DNA from: Pseudooceanicola nitratireducens
GTDB taxonomy: Bacteria > Pseudomonadota > Alphaproteobacteria > Rhodobacterales > Rhodobacteraceae
Direction: 5' to 3'
DNA: 64,000 bases
Assembly (NCBI RefSeq): GCF_900109195.1
Contig: NZ_FNZG01000002.1
Span: forward strand, 566,191-630,190
Shown: positions 17,278-26,227 of the stretch, piece by piece
How the letters are laid out: each line of letters begins with the position of its first letter
Position numbering within the stretch: position 1 is the first letter of the stretch
Notes under the pieces: generated by a model
What the model was told of the DNA's origin: nothing
Databases searched by the model: none
Seen by the model: the letters and a program-made list of their open reading frames with translations, nothing else
Position numbers and translations under genes: made by a program

Positions 17278-17373
17278 ATTGCGAGGCCCCCGGACGGGGT
17301 TCCCACGGGAAAACAGTCCTGACGACCGGGAAAGACCGATAGAATTCCACCTTGCGTTCCGACGGAGGACACC

Positions 17374-17931
17374 ATGGCCACACCAACCGGAGACGGTCTT
17401 GCCGATGCAACCGGCGTCGCGACGCACGCCGAAGGCGCAGCCCCGGGCATGCCGCAGCTGAACTTCGACCATTGGGGCAACCAGGTCTTCTGGCTGCTGA
17501 TCACTCTGGTCGTGATCTACCTGATCCTGTCCCGCGTGGCGCTGCCCCGCATCTCGGCCGTTCTGGCCGAACGGACCGGCACGATCACCAATGACATCGC
17601 CGCCGCGGAAGACCTGAAGCAGAAGGCCGTCGAAGCCGAAGCCGCTTACGACAAAGCCCTGGCCGACGCCCGCGTCGAAGCCGGCAAGATCGTTGCGGAC
17701 ACCAAGGCCGAGATCCAGGCCGACCTAGACGCCGCCACCGCCAAGGCCGATGCCGAAATCGCCGCCAAGGCCGCCGAGGGCGAAAAGGCCATCGCCGAGA
17801 TCCGCGCCAACGCGCTGGAAAGCATCGAGGCCGTCGCCAAGGACACCGCCGCCGCCATCGTCAGCGGGCTCGGGTTCTCGGCCGAAGCCAAGACGGTCGA
17901 TCAGGCCGTCGCAGACCGGATGAAAGGCTAA
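17374..17931 (+). CDS. atpF': F0F1 ATP synthase subunit b'
   Basis: A 185-residue peripheral-stalk subunit. After an Ala/Gly-rich N terminus there is one membrane helix ([21 protein letters not shown]), then a long Ala/Glu/Lys coiled coil. Photosynthetic and related alphaproteobacteria use a b/b' heterodimer rather than a b2 homodimer; the longer soluble N-terminal extension identifies this copy as b'. Confidence 0.95.
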   Translation: MATPTGDGLADATGVATHAEGAAPGMPQLNFDHWGNQVFWLLITLVVIYLILSRVALPRISAVLAERTGTITNDIAAAEDLKQKAVEAEAAYDKALADARVEAGKIVADTKAEIQADLDAATAKADAEIAAKAAEGEKAIAEIRANALESIEAVAKDTAAAIVSGLGFSAEAKTVDQAVADRMKG

Positions 17932-17935
17932 CACC

Positions 17936-18493
17936 ATGCGTTTTGCTGTTTTCACCGCCGCCCTGGTCGCCGCCTCTCCGGCTGCTGCCGCATCGGGTCC
18001 GTTCTTTTCGCTGCGCAACACCGATTTCATCGTGCTGCTAGCCTTCCTGGTCTTCCTGGCCGTCCTGATCTACTTCAAGGTTCCGTCGATCCTTGCCGGT
18101 CTGCTGGACAAGCGCGCCGAGCAGATCACGTCCGAGCTGAACGAAGCCAAGTCGCTGCGCGAAGAAGCCCAGGCTCTGCTGGCCTCCTACGAGCGCAAGC
18201 AGAAGGACGTTCAGGCCCAGGCGGATCGCATCGTCGAAGCCGCGAAGAAAGAGGCATCCGACGCCGCGGCCCAGGCCAAGCTGGATCTGGAAGCCTCGAT
18301 CAAGCGCCGCCTGGCGGCTGCCGAAGAGCAGATCGCCTCGGCCGAAGCCTCGGCTGTGAAAGAGGTCAAGGACCGCGCCGTGACTGTCGCCGTGGCTGCT
18401 GCCCGCGAAGTCATCGCCTCGCAGATCAAGGCGGCCGACGCCAACAAGATGATCGACGACGCCATCGCGACCGTCGAGCAGAAGCTGCACTAA
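17936..18493 (+). CDS. atpF: F0F1 ATP synthase subunit b
   Basis: A 185-residue stalk subunit with an N-terminal leader-like segment ([18 protein letters not shown]), a membrane helix ([20 protein letters not shown]), and a coiled coil to the end. Four bases separate it from b'. It closes the F0 operon and is followed by a strong terminator. The F1 genes are not in the window. Confidence 0.95.
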   Translation: MRFAVFTAALVAASPAAAASGPFFSLRNTDFIVLLAFLVFLAVLIYFKVPSILAGLLDKRAEQITSELNEAKSLREEAQALLASYERKQKDVQAQADRIVEAAKKEASDAAAQAKLDLEASIKRRLAAAEEQIASAEASAVKEVKDRAVTVAVAAAREVIASQIKAADANKMIDDAIATVEQKLH

Positions 18494-18513
18494 GCGGATC
18501 TGTGAAGAATTGG

Positions 18514-18545
18514 AAAAGGCCCGGGGTTCTGCCCTGGGCCTTTTT
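18514..18545 (+). terminator. rho-independent terminator of the atp F0 operon
   Basis: AAAAGGCCC and GGGCCTTTT pair, with an inner GGG/CCC extension, followed by a run of T. It is 21 bases after the atpF stop. Confidence 0.9.
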
Positions 18546-18638
18546 CGTTTGGGCGTTTGGTTGGGTCGTGTTGGTCCGCGTCGGTGTCGCGTGATGTGAC
18601 CTTGGAGTGACCTTGCCCGGATGGGCAAGGACGTAGAG

Positions 18639-18724
18639 GGGGGCAGGGGGCTGTCTGCCCCCTGCGCCACGACGGCCGGGGCCGTCATGGCTACCCCCGA
18701 GGATATTTCCGGCAAGAGGATGGT
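18639..18724 (+). repeat. dispersed GGATATTT repeat, copy C (long form)
   Basis: Long form with two hairpins. GGGGGCAG/CTGCCCCC is at 18639-18662 and GACGGCC/GGCCGTC is at 18671-18686. Then come CCCCCGAGGATATTT, two bases, and GGCAAGAGGATG. The same architecture recurs at 44966-45029. Here it lies between the atp terminator and the convergent 3' end of cobO. Confidence 0.8.
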
Positions 18725-18746
18725 GGGGGGTGACGGGATTCCTGGG

Positions 18747-19355
18747 TCAGAACTCGACGCCGATTTGGGCCTTGATGCCGGAGCGGAAGGGGTGCTTGAT
18801 CAGCTCCATTTCAGTGACGAGGTCGGCGGCCTCGATCAGGTCTTCCTTGGCGTTGCGGCCGGTCAGCACGACATGGGTCATGTCCGGTTTTTCCGTGGTG
18901 AGGAAGCGGACGACCTCGTTGATGTCGAGGTAGTCGTAGCGCAGGGCGATGTTGATTTCGTCCAGAAGCACCATGCGGTTGGCGGGGTCGCGGATCAGTT
19001 CCTTGGCCTTTTCCCAAGCGGCCTGGGCCATTTCGGTGTCGCGGGTGCGGTCCTGGGTTTCCCAGGTGAAGCCCTCGCCCATGGTGTGGAAGGCGCAGGT
19101 GTCGGAGAATTTCGACAGGATCAGGTCGCGTTCGCCGGTGGACATGCCGCCCTTGATGAACTGCACCACGGCGCATTGCATGTCATGGGCGATGCAGCGG
19201 AAGATCATGCCAAAGGCGGCCGAGCTTTTGCCCTTGCCCTTGCCGGTATGGACGATGATCAGGCCCTTTTCGTCGGTCTTGGTGGCCATGATCTTGTCAC
19301 GGGCGACCTTTTTCTTTGCCATCTTCTCGGCGTGGCGGTCGGGATCCTGGGTCAT
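18747..19355 (-). CDS. cobO: cob(I)yrinic acid a,c-diamide adenosyltransferase
   Basis: A 202-residue CobA/CobO/BtuR-type ATP:corrinoid adenosyltransferase that attaches the 5'-deoxyadenosyl ligand to Co(I). The P-loop is GKGKGKSS (residues 38-45, the family's unusual GxGKGKS form), followed by VVQFIKGG, the FHTMGEGFTWETQD segment, and LLDEINIAL as the Walker B-like region. It is the first of several cobalamin genes in this stretch. The C terminus IKAQIGVEF is family-typical. Confidence 0.97.
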   Translation of the reverse strand: MTQDPDRHAEKMAKKKVARDKIMATKTDEKGLIIVHTGKGKGKSSAAFGMIFRCIAHDMQCAVVQFIKGGMSTGERDLILSKFSDTCAFHTMGEGFTWETQDRTRDTEMAQAAWEKAKELIRDPANRMVLLDEINIALRYDYLDINEVVRFLTTEKPDMTHVVLTGRNAKEDLIEAADLVTEMELIKHPFRSGIKAQIGVEF

Positions 19356-19411
19356 CGCGTTCTCCGGTTGTCGTGTCAGACAGGGGTAGCGCGGCGCGGG
19401 TGTGCGGACAA

Positions 19412-19440
19412 GGAAAAGGGCGGCCCCGAGGGTCGCCCTT
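19412..19440 (-). terminator. terminator after the TsoY-like gene
   Basis: On the minus strand AAGGGCG and CGCCCTT pair, extended by GACCC/GGGCC-type inner pairs, and run into TTTTCC. It lies 26 bases after the stop of the TsoY-like gene and before cobO, so the two are probably separate units. Confidence 0.75.
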
Positions 19441-19465
19441 GAGGGGATGTATGGCTGGGGCCGCG

Positions 19466-20677
19466 TTATTCCGCCGGGATGGCGCGGGCCGTCGAGGGGC
19501 GCGCAAAGTGCTGGCGGTTCAGGCGGAAGACCAGCGCGATCATCGCGATTTGCGAGGCCAGGGTCAGGGCGATCAGCGCCCAGTAGGGGGCCGAGAACTT
19601 GTCGATGACCTCGGCGGCGACAAGGCCTTTGTGCACGAAGAAGAAGAGCAACACGTTGAAGGCGACGCCGGGGCAGACCAGGGCATAGGAGCCAGGCGAG
19701 GTTTTCGACCCGAAGACGAAGTCGCGGAAGTAGCCCTGCCGCCGCATCACCGTCAGGCCGAGGGCCAGGAAGAGGACCTGGACGCTGATGAAGCGGGCGA
19801 GGAAGACCAGGGTCTCACCGGCAGAGGTATGGCCGTCGAAGGTGACGTGCAGCCCATGGTCCTGGCGCATCAGCAGAATGCCGAGGATGGTCATCAGCGG
19901 CACGACAATCATCAGGGTGGGCGCGGCCTCTTTCGCGGTGCCGTGGTGCAGCATCGACGACATGGCCGTGATCAGGGCGATGACGGCATAGACGAAGGCC
20001 GCCGTGCCAAAGAGGGTCGAGAGCACAAGCGCCGCGCCAACCGTCTGAGGGCTGTGGGACATGGCCGCGGGGGCGGCAAGGCCGACGCCGGTCATGGCAA
20101 AGGCGAAGGCGGGCAGAAGCTGGCCAAAGCTGTTGTGCTGGGTCATGTCGAACGCGCCGCCGGTCGACAGGATCCGGCCCAGGTAGCGGCCGATGTCGCG
20201 GAAGGCGAGAGCTCCGATCAGGACGAAGGCCACCATGGCGGCTGGGAAGAGGATTTCCACCACGCTCCAGAGGTTGGGCACGAAGACCAGGCCCAGGATG
20301 AAAAGCGCGTTCACCGACATGGCCAGCGCCAGGGGGCGGGCCAGCAGCGTGGCCTCGGCATTGGTGGTGCGCAGTTTCGCGTAGGCCTCGGTTATCGACC
20401 AGGCGGAGAAGCGGGTGAGGTTCCAGGCCAGCGCCCGAAGGTTCAGCGCCGCGAAAAGCGCGATGCCGGCCATGGCGATGGCAATGGCAAGGCGCAGGGC
20501 CGGCGTGCCGGTTGTCCAGGCGGCGGTGATGTCTTCGAAGATCGGCACCGGGCGGCCGGGGTGTGGGACCCAGAACATCAGGTACATGAAGAAGGTGACG
20601 GCAAGGCCGCCAGAGCCGACGGAAGCCAGGAAATACAGCGGGTTGTATGTGTCTGCGGGACGGGGCTGCAAGGACAT
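19466..20677 (-). CDS. multi-spanning membrane protein, TsoY-like
   Basis: A 403-residue integral membrane protein with about ten hydrophobic helices arranged like the TehA/SLAC1 group (YNPLYFLASVGSGGLAVTFFMYLMFW near the N terminus). A conserved-looking ALVCPGVAFN with one cysteine lies near residue 340. It resembles the TsoY family linked to sulfur-compound metabolism; this is a memory-based match and not certain. The ATG at 20677 has AAAGGA upstream; an in-frame start at 20725 falls inside the operators and is rejected. Two ATTC-N8-GAAT sites lie just upstream, which would fit control by a sulfide-sensing repressor. Confidence 0.6.
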   Translation of the reverse strand: MSLQPRPADTYNPLYFLASVGSGGLAVTFFMYLMFWVPHPGRPVPIFEDITAAWTTGTPALRLAIAIAMAGIALFAALNLRALAWNLTRFSAWSITEAYAKLRTTNAEATLLARPLALAMSVNALFILGLVFVPNLWSVVEILFPAAMVAFVLIGALAFRDIGRYLGRILSTGGAFDMTQHNSFGQLLPAFAFAMTGVGLAAPAAMSHSPQTVGAALVLSTLFGTAAFVYAVIALITAMSSMLHHGTAKEAAPTLMIVVPLMTILGILLMRQDHGLHVTFDGHTSAGETLVFLARFISVQVLFLALGLTVMRRQGYFRDFVFGSKTSPGSYALVCPGVAFNVLLFFFVHKGLVAAEVIDKFSAPYWALIALTLASQIAMIALVFRLNRQHFARPSTARAIPAE

Positions 20678-20696
20678 GATGCGATCCTTTCTACGC

Positions 20697-20735
20697 ATTC
20701 GGAATGCGGAATATATAATATTCAAGAAATGGAAT
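20697..20735 (-). promoter_or_regulatory. tandem ATTC-N8-GAAT operators upstream of the TsoY-like gene
   Basis: Two copies of ATTC-N8-GAAT lie at 20697-20712 and 20720-20735, centres 23 bases apart. They overlap two dyads (CGCATTC-G-GAATGCG at 20694-20708 and GAATAT-ATA-ATATTC at 20709-20723). From memory this spacing is the recognition pattern of the BigR/SqrR group of persulfide-responsive ArsR repressors. No such regulator gene is in the window. Confidence 0.65.
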
Positions 20736-21149
20736 GTATAGGGGCAGCATGTCGCAGGGGTTTGGGTTCTATGTTCTGGGTTCAGGGTTTGTTAACCCTG
20801 ATGGGATTAAGTGAGGGGATGTGGCGTCTGTGTCTGTTCCTTCTGCTGGCTGGTTGTGCGGCTCCGACCTCGGGGTTTCGCGGGGCTGTTGTCAGCGACC
20901 ACGCGGTCGAGGGCAGCCGCTTCAAGGTCTATCGCAGCGGGGATCAGGCACAGGCGGTGCGCATCACCCGCCAGTTCGCGCCTAGGATCGGGCCGCTGGC
21001 CGGGCGGGCGGCGATCGCCATGCAACAGGGCACGGGCTGTCGCGTGACCGAAATGGCGGGGGATGCGGCGGTTCTGGTTGCGCGGCTGTCCTGCGGTGCA
21101 CCGCATCCGTCCTGCAAGGTCGACGCGGTGCTGAAGGGGCGTCGCGGCT

Positions 21150-21878
<729 letters not shown>

Positions 21879-21881
21879 GGG

Positions 21882-24800
21882 TTAGCCCTTGCCCGCCCGC
21901 AGGTCTTCGATCCGGGCGCGCGCGGAATTTGAACGCGGGGACCAGAGGCCGCGGTCGATGGCCTCTTGCAGGCGATCGGCGATCTCCGCCAAGGCGGCGG
22001 GGTTGGCATCGGCGATGAAGGCACGGGTGTCCTCGTCTTCCAGGAAGGCCTGTTCCACCATGTCGAAGTGGTGGTTCTTTACCGCGCCCGTCGTGGCCGA
22101 GAAGGCGAAAAGGTAATCGACCGTCGCGGCGATCTCGAACGCGCCCTTGTAGCCGTGACGCTTGATCCCTTCGATCCACTTGGGATTCACCACGCGGGAC
22201 CGCAGCACGCGGGCGATTTCTTCGTCCAGGGTGCGGATCACGGGACGTTCGGGGCGGGAATGGTCGTTGTGATAGATCGGGCGCGCCTGACCCTGAAGAT
22301 GCTGGATCGCGGCCGAGGCCCCGCCTTCGAATTGATAGTAGTCGTCGCTGTCCAGCAGGTCGTGTTCGCGGTTGTCCTGGTTCTGGACGATGGCTTCGGT
22401 CTGGGACAGGCGTTGTTCCAGGCCTGCGCGGTCGGCCTCGCCCTCGGTCTTGGCCCCATAGGCGTAGGAGCCCCAGGTCAGGTAGGCGCGGCCCAGATCG
22501 GCGGGGTCGGACCAGAGCCGTTCGTCGATCATCGCCTGAAGGCCCGCGCCATAGGCCCCGGGTTTAGAGCCGTAGATGCGATGCGCGGCCTCGCCCGCGC
22601 GGATGCGGGCGGCGGCGGGGTTCTGGTCTTCGGATTCCTCCAACGCCTGGACGGCGCGGGCGGCGCTGTCGAACAGCGCGATCAGCTGGGGGAAGGCATC
22701 GCGGAAAAAGCCCGAGATGCGCAGCGTGACGTCGACGCGGGGTCGGCCAAGGACGCCTTCGGGGATGATCTCGAACCCGGTCACGCGGCGGTTGGCGCTG
22801 TCCCAGGTTGGCTTCACGCCCATCAGGGCCAAGGCCTGGGCGATATCGTCGCCGCCGGTGCGCATGTTGGCGGTGCCCCAGGCGGTCAGCAGCAGGGTGC
22901 GGGGATAATCGCCGTGGTCTTGAAGGTGGCGGTCGATCAGCATGTTGGCGGATTTCCAGCCCAGTTTCCACGCGGTCGGGGTGGGCACGGCCCGGCTGTC
23001 GACGCTGAAAAAGTTGCGTCCCGTGGGCAGAGTGTCAAGGCGGCCACGGGTCGGCGCACCGCTAGGTGCCGGGGCGACGAAGTGCCCTGCAAGGGCGGTG
23101 AGAAGGCCCGCGCCTTCGTCGGGGCCGCAGTTGGCCAGGGTCGGGGCGATATGGTCGTGGATTTCGGACAGGACTGCGCTGCTCGCCGGTCCTATCAGAC
23201 CCGTCTCGCCCTGCGGGGCGTCGAGCAGGGAGATGGCCAGTTCTTCCAGCCGTTCGACCGTATCGCCATGGCTCCGCCAGGGATCGGTTGAGACCTGGGC
23301 CAGGGCATCGGGTTTGAGCCCGGTCCAGGGGGCGGACATGTCGCAATCGAGCGGGTCGAAATCCAGGCCCAGATCGGCGGCCAGCGCGCGGGGGAGGGAG
23401 GCGTCCTTGCCCTTGCCATCGCCGCGCGGGATCCGGGTGAGGGCGATCAGCAGGTCGCGGAACAGCCGGCCCTGGGGCGATTGGCCGAAGATATGGAGGC
23501 CGTCGCGGATCTGCGCCTCTTTCAGCTCGCAGAGCCAGGCGTCAAGTTTGGCAAGGTCGGTGTCGGCATCACCGGTGAAGCCCGCATCCTGATCAACACC
23601 GGTCGCCTGCGTCAGCGACAGGATTTCCTTGCGCAGATGGGTGATGCGGCGGGGATCGACGCCGGCGGCCTCGTAATATTCGTCCACCAGTGCTTCGAGA
23701 TCGCGCAGGGGGCCATAGCTTTCGGCGCGGGTCAGTGGCGGCGTCAGGTGGTCGATGATCACCGCCTGCGCCCGGCGCTTGGCCTGGGTGCCTTCGCCTG
23801 GGTCGTTGACGATGAAGGGGTAGATATGCGGCACGGGGCCAAGGACGGCCTCGGGGATACAGGTTTCCGACAGGGCGATGGCCTTGCCGGGCAGCCATTC
23901 GAGGTTGCCGTGCTTGCCCATGTGGATCAGCGCGTGGGCGCCCCAGACTTCGCGCAGGGCGATGTAGAAGGCGAGGTAATTGTGCGGCGGAACGAGATCG
24001 GGGGAGTGGTAGGTCTCTTCCGGGTCGATGTTGTAGCCGCGGGCGGGCTGGACGCCGACCATGACATTGCCGTGGGGATGCAGCGAGAGCTTGAAGCCCT
24101 TGCGCGTCGTGGGGGCCGGGGCCTCCGGCGGGAGTATTTCGGGCAAGATGATCGAGGGATCATCGCCGGGGATCTCCGTCAGGAAGGGGTCATCTTCGGG
24201 CGCGCCCCATTGGGTGGTGATCTTTTCCTTCACGTCCCAGGGCAGGGCGTTGAAGTGGTCGAGATAGGTGGAATGGGGCAGGAAAGTGCCACCCTGACGA
24301 TCCGCGCGGTCGGTGAGGTAATTGGTGGGGCCGGAGGTGATTTCCGCCATCAGCGCGGCACTGTCGGAGGGGGCGTTTTCGACGCTGTAGCCCGCGTCGC
24401 GCAAGAGGTGCAGGGCATGCACGGTGGCGGCGGGCGTGTCGAGGCCGACGCCATTGGCCAGGCGGCCGTCCTTATTGGGGTAGTTCGCGAGGATGATCGC
24501 GGCGCGACGCTCGGCAGGCGCGGTGCGGCGCAGGCGTGTCCAATTGGCGGCGAGGCGGGTGACAAAGTCGATGCGGTCGCCACGGGTCTGCCAGCCGGCG
24601 ATCGGGCATTGGGTGGCCTCGTCGAAGTAGACCTCGCCCTTGAAGGCCACGGCGCGCGACAGGATGCGGCCATCGACCTCGGGCAGAGCCACGTTCATGG
24701 CGATGTCGCGGGCGGAGAGGCCGGTGAGGGTTTCGGACCATGTGTCCTCGGAGGTGGCCGAGAGGACAACCTGGAAGACCGGGCTTTGGTTGGCGGAAGC

Positions 24801-25649
24801 CGCGGTCAGAGGGTTCGAGGCGCTGTCGTCACCATGTGGGGAGCCGACGGCGAAGCTGGTGAGGTTCAGGATCAGTTCGGGGCGCGTCTCAGTGAACAGG
24901 TGGTCGAGCGTGGCGGCCGAGACCGGGTCCTTGAGCGAGGAGACAAACAGCGGCAGCGGGTTGAGGCCGGCGCGCAGCAGGGTTTTCGTCAGGCGGTTGA
25001 CGGGGCCGAGGTCACCGGCCTGCAGGAGCGCGCGGTAGAAGACAATGGGCACCGTGGGGGCATCGGGCGTCCAGGCGCTGCGCAGGGTGGAGAGGTCGGG
25101 ATCCGTCTGACCGGGCCAGTAGAGCCCGGCCTTGAGCAGGGGGCGTGCGGGGGCGGGGCGGTCGGTGCCCGCGATCATCGCACGCGCCTGGGCGAGGAAG
25201 GTGGTGGCATTGTCCGGCCCGCCTTCGACCAGCGCCTGCCAGAGCGCGGTGTAGTCGTCTTCGTCAACGGTGGAGAGCGCACGCAGGTCGGCGTCGGGTT
25301 TGTCGTCGCCCGGCAGGGCGGCGAAGGGCACCCCGACTTCGCGCAGGCGGGCGGCGTATTGTTCCAGCCCGTATTTCCAATAGGCCGCACCGCCGAGGAT
25401 CCGCGCCACCACCAGTTTCGACTTTGTTGCCGTCTGATCGAGGTGCAGGTCCACCGACATCGGGTGCTGCAGGTTGGTCAGATTGGCCAGCCGCATGTCG
25501 GGCGGGGCGTCCATGACCGACCGGGCATGGCTGAGGGCGGCCAGTTCGGTGTCGGCGGCAGAGATCACCACCAGGTCGGCGGGCGTCTGGTTCAGGTCGA
25601 CCGCTTCGTCGTCGTCGATCCGTCCGGGCGTGGCAGCGAGAAGGTGCAT
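21882..25649 (-). CDS. cobN: aerobic cobaltochelatase subunit CobN
   Basis: The large (1255-residue) chelatase subunit that inserts Co2+ into hydrogenobyrinic acid a,c-diamide with CobS and CobT, which are not in this window. Family blocks include VVARILGGAAYWKYGLEQYA near the N terminus, GNVMVGVQPARGYNIDPEETYHSPDLVPPHNYLAFY, HALIHMGKHGNLEWLPGKA with metal-ligand-type His residues, and the C-terminal FEIAATVDYLFAFSATTGAVKNHHFD. Residues 500-510 (IILPEILPPEA) are encoded by a copy of the dispersed repeat, in a variable loop between WGAPEDDPF and the GNV block. A GNAT gene follows 3 bases after the stop. Confidence 0.97.
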   Translation of the reverse strand: MHLLAATPGRIDDDEAVDLNQTPADLVVISAADTELAALSHARSVMDAPPDMRLANLTNLQHPMSVDLHLDQTATKSKLVVARILGGAAYWKYGLEQYAARLREVGVPFAALPGDDKPDADLRALSTVDEDDYTALWQALVEGGPDNATTFLAQARAMIAGTDRPAPARPLLKAGLYWPGQTDPDLSTLRSAWTPDAPTVPIVFYRALLQAGDLGPVNRLTKTLLRAGLNPLPLFVSSLKDPVSAATLDHLFTETRPELILNLTSFAVGSPHGDDSASNPLTAASANQSPVFQVVLSATSEDTWSETLTGLSARDIAMNVALPEVDGRILSRAVAFKGEVYFDEATQCPIAGWQTRGDRIDFVTRLAANWTRLRRTAPAERRAAIILANYPNKDGRLANGVGLDTPAATVHALHLLRDAGYSVENAPSDSAALMAEITSGPTNYLTDRADRQGGTFLPHSTYLDHFNALPWDVKEKITTQWGAPEDDPFLTEIPGDDPSIILPEILPPEAPAPTTRKGFKLSLHPHGNVMVGVQPARGYNIDPEETYHSPDLVPPHNYLAFYIALREVWGAHALIHMGKHGNLEWLPGKAIALSETCIPEAVLGPVPHIYPFIVNDPGEGTQAKRRAQAVIIDHLTPPLTRAESYGPLRDLEALVDEYYEAAGVDPRRITHLRKEILSLTQATGVDQDAGFTGDADTDLAKLDAWLCELKEAQIRDGLHIFGQSPQGRLFRDLLIALTRIPRGDGKGKDASLPRALAADLGLDFDPLDCDMSAPWTGLKPDALAQVSTDPWRSHGDTVERLEELAISLLDAPQGETGLIGPASSAVLSEIHDHIAPTLANCGPDEGAGLLTALAGHFVAPAPSGAPTRGRLDTLPTGRNFFSVDSRAVPTPTAWKLGWKSANMLIDRHLQDHGDYPRTLLLTAWGTANMRTGGDDIAQALALMGVKPTWDSANRRVTGFEIIPEGVLGRPRVDVTLRISGFFRDAFPQLIALFDSAARAVQALEESEDQNPAAARIRAGEAAHRIYGSKPGAYGAGLQAMIDERLWSDPADLGRAYLTWGSYAYGAKTEGEADRAGLEQRLSQTEAIVQNQDNREHDLLDSDDYYQFEGGASAAIQHLQGQARPIYHNDHSRPERPVIRTLDEEIARVLRSRVVNPKWIEGIKRHGYKGAFEIAATVDYLFAFSATTGAVKNHHFDMVEQAFLEDEDTRAFIADANPAALAEIADRLQEAIDRGLWSPRSNSARARIEDLRAGKG
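24121..24153 (+). repeat. dispersed GAGTATTT repeat, copy D, inside cobN
   Basis: GCCTCC-GGCG-GGAGTATTT, two bases, GGCAAGATGATC, nearly identical to copies A and G, but lying antisense within cobN. The minus strand reads it in frame as IILPEILPPEA (residues 500-510), so the gene stays open. Confidence 0.85.
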
Positions 25650-25661
25650 GGGGGTCTCCTG

Positions 25662-25716
25662 ACGCGCCTTGGGGCGCGTGCCTTCGGCGAGGATATTTGG
25701 GGAAAACCAAAGAGGG
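25662..25716 (+). repeat. dispersed GGATATTT repeat, copy E (diverged)
   Basis: ACGCGCC-TTGG-GGCGCGT hairpin (25662-25679), then CCTTCGGCGAGGATATTT followed by GGGGAAAACCAAAGAGG. The hairpin-plus-GGATATTT layout matches copies C and H, but the distal part has diverged. It occupies the gap between the cobN start and the upstream GNAT gene. Confidence 0.65.
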
Positions 25717-25768
25717 GCAGGTCTGGGGATCAGAATTGGCTATCAGATCCGGTTCTCAGATCTGGTCC

Positions 25769-26227
25769 TCAAACTGGGGGCAGGGTTTTCTCCATGAAGA
25801 CCGAGGTGCCGTTTTCCGCGTAGGCGCCGAAGGGGCCGCGGCGGGCAAAGCCGTGGCGTTCATAAAGGCGGCAGGCGGCGTCGAGCAATTCGGCGGTTTC
25901 CAGTTTCAGGTCGGTCACGCCTTCGGTTCGGGCGGTGTCCTCGATCTGGCGCAGCAGGGCCGCGCCGATGCCACGTCCGCGGGCGGCGTCGGTGACGAAG
26001 AAGGACTTGATTTCGGCGTAGTCGCCGCAGAGCTTCAGCGCCGCCGTGCCCAGGACCTCGGACCCGTCGCGCGCGATGAAGAAGCGCACGTCGGGCTGGG
26101 CCAGGGCATCGTGGCTGAGGAAATGGTTTTCCTCGGGGTTGAAGAGGCGGCGCATCAGGGCCTGGCTGGCGTCCAGCAGGTCCGAGGCCGGGGGCTCTAG
26201 CGGGTTGCCAGGTTCGACGATGATCAT
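25769..26227 (-). CDS. GNAT family N-acetyltransferase
   Basis: A 152-residue acetyltransferase. The acetyl-CoA loop is at about 80-95 (SFFVTDAARGRGIGAALLRQIEDTA), with LKLETAELLDAACRLYERHGF as the final helix-strand unit and a short C-terminal strand (SVFMEKTLPPV). Its start overlaps the cobW stop as ATGA, so it is co-transcribed with cobW. The substrate is not deducible. Confidence 0.9.
   Translation of the reverse strand: MIIVEPGNPLEPPASDLLDASQALMRRLFNPEENHFLSHDALAQPDVRFFIARDGSEVLGTAALKLCGDYAEIKSFFVTDAARGRGIGAALLRQIEDTARTEGVTDLKLETAELLDAACRLYERHGFARRGPFGAYAENGTSVFMEKTLPPV

Noticed and set aside
19316-20818. Long plus-strand frame running into the small lipoprotein gene
   Set aside because: The first 500 codons are the antisense of the TsoY-like gene; only the last 120 codons, with their own lipoprotein signal, are kept.
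23481-25823. 780-codon plus-strand frame opposite cobN
   Set aside because: A shadow of cobN; low-complexity Gly/Val/Arg composition and no recognisable motif.
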